Source: JBDTMT01 sp033764095 (GTDB lineage: Bacteria > Desulfobacterota > Binatia > HRBIN30 > CADEER01). From it: a DNA stretch of 40,586 nt. Under the pieces are notes generated by a model. That model was given only the letters and a program-made list of their open reading frames with translations, was not told where the DNA came from and made no database searches. This document shows, in pieces, positions 39,989 through 40,586 of this stretch. The stretch spans positions 1 through 40,586 of the forward strand of contig JANRJF010000227.1 of assembly GCA_033764095.1 (NCBI GenBank). The letters run 5' to 3'. A program made the position numbers and the translations under genes. The first letter of the stretch is position 1, and every line of letters begins with the position of its first letter.

Positions 39989-40015
39989 GCCGCGGCGCCT
40001 GCAGGAGGCTTGCGC

Positions 40016-40586
40016 ATGCAATCCGTCGAGGCCGAGGGGGGCAGCATCGACGAGGCGATCGCCAGCGCGCTGGCGCAACTCGGCGTCGCGCGCGAGCAGG
40101 TCGACGTCGAGATCCTCGCCAACGCCACACGTGGCATCCTCGGCTTCGGCAGCCAGCGGGCGCGCGTGCGCGCGACGCTGCGGCCGCGCTTGGATAGCAG
40201 CGCCGCCACAACTGACGCAGCCGAACAGCGGACGCCGTCGGAGTCGGCGCTGCAGCGCGCGCAGACCGTGCTCACCGAGATCGTACGGCTGATCGGCGTC
40301 AGCGCGCGGGTCGAGGTATCGCGCGACGAGGCCGGCGACGGATTGGTCATCGAGGACGACCCGAGCGGCCTGCTGATCGGACGCGGCGGCCAGACGCTCG
40401 ACGCGCTGGAGTTCATCGTCAACCGCGTCGTCGGACACGAGGACGCCGACGCGCCGCGCCTGAGCGTGGACGCGAACGGCTACCGCGCCCGCCGCCGCGC
40501 CGGGCTGGAGGAGCAGGCGCGCCGCGCCGCGGCGCGGGCCCGGTCGACGCGGCGCGCGCAGACGCTGCCGCCGCTGCCGCCGCGCG
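40016..40586 (+). CDS. jag: Jag/KhpB RNA-binding protein (3' truncated)
   Basis: At least 190 aa, frame open to the window edge. ATG 40016 has GGAGG 9 nt upstream and lies 27 nt after yidC. Domains in order: Jag_N (SIDEAIASALAQLGVAREQVDVEILANATRGILGFGSQRARV), a variable linker, and a KH domain with the GxxG loop LLIGRGGQTLDALEFIVNR. The beginning of the R3H domain (ARARSTRRAQTLPPLPPR) is cut by the window end. An RNA-binding protein that usually follows yidC. Confidence 0.95.
   Translation, partial: MQSVEAEGGSIDEAIASALAQLGVAREQVDVEILANATRGILGFGSQRARVRATLRPRLDSSAATTDAAEQRTPSESALQRAQTVLTEIVRLIGVSARVEVSRDEAGDGLVIEDDPSGLLIGRGGQTLDALEFIVNRVVGHEDADAPRLSVDANGYRARRRAGLEEQARRAAARARSTRRAQTLPPLPPR

Overview
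The window is GC-rich (roughly 70% by eye, with strong G/C preference at codon third positions) and densely coded. Exported lipoproteins, an outer-membrane-type beta-barrel and a FecR-domain protein point to a Gram-negative bacterium. The chromosomal block rpmH-rnpA-yidD-yidC-jag lies at the right end. Large secreted proteins with a regular six-cysteine repeat, and many palindromic intergenic repeats of the 'CACAGAGGCACAGAG' type, recall uncultured 'deltaproteobacterial' (Binatota-like) genomes. That placement is inference from memory, not a computed result.

Layout. 1-2240 (+): the C-terminal part of an aldehyde dehydrogenase, then an NAD-dependent epimerase/dehydratase. 2310-14832 (mostly -): a small exported protein, an orphan membrane histidine kinase, an M48/PDZ lipoprotein protease, a TsaA/TrmO-type tRNA methyltransferase, a GNAT acetyltransferase, WrbA, (+) a hotdog thioesterase and (+) a Uma2 nuclease-like protein, an FAD monooxygenase, a membrane-anchored phosphodiesterase/pyrophosphatase and a penicillin-acylase-family hydrolase. 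15060-23384 (+): seven tightly packed genes encoding glutaminase, a GAF protein, a ParA/MinD ATPase, a lipoprotein, a TPR/beta-barrel protein, a FecR protein and a CHASE2 class III cyclase. 23498-28653 (-): a sulfatase with an extra Cys-rich N-terminus, a GAF membrane protein, a CoxE-like VWA protein and a MoxR ATPase. 28717-36989 (-): four exported proteins, namely a nitrilase-fold/propeller fusion, a small protein, a HEAT-repeat protein and a very large PHP/CehA-type protein. 37175-40586 (+): a small Cys-rich putative zinc protein, then rpmH, rnpA, yidD, yidC and a truncated jag.

The most system-like region is the seven-gene plus-strand block. Start/stop overlaps or gaps of 2 to 16 nt join its first six genes, and a palindrome separates the cyclase. 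It combines an ammonia-producing enzyme, a possible cyclic-nucleotide-type GAF module, a ParA-like ATPase with an unusual Walker A signature, an envelope lipoprotein, barrel and FecR set, and a membrane cyclase with class IIIb-type active-site residues. A plausible reading is an envelope-to-cytoplasm stress or pH signalling module, but nothing in the sequence proves this. The second notable theme is the secreted set at 23.5-37 kb, in which a duplicated six-cysteine domain and a nitrilase fold whose nucleophile position is Ser are joined to other modules.

Palindromic intergenic repeats of at least five sequence types sit in most of the larger gaps. One short repeat has a near-identical copy inside the lipoprotein reading frame. 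No rRNA, tRNA, CRISPR array, transposase or prophage gene was found.
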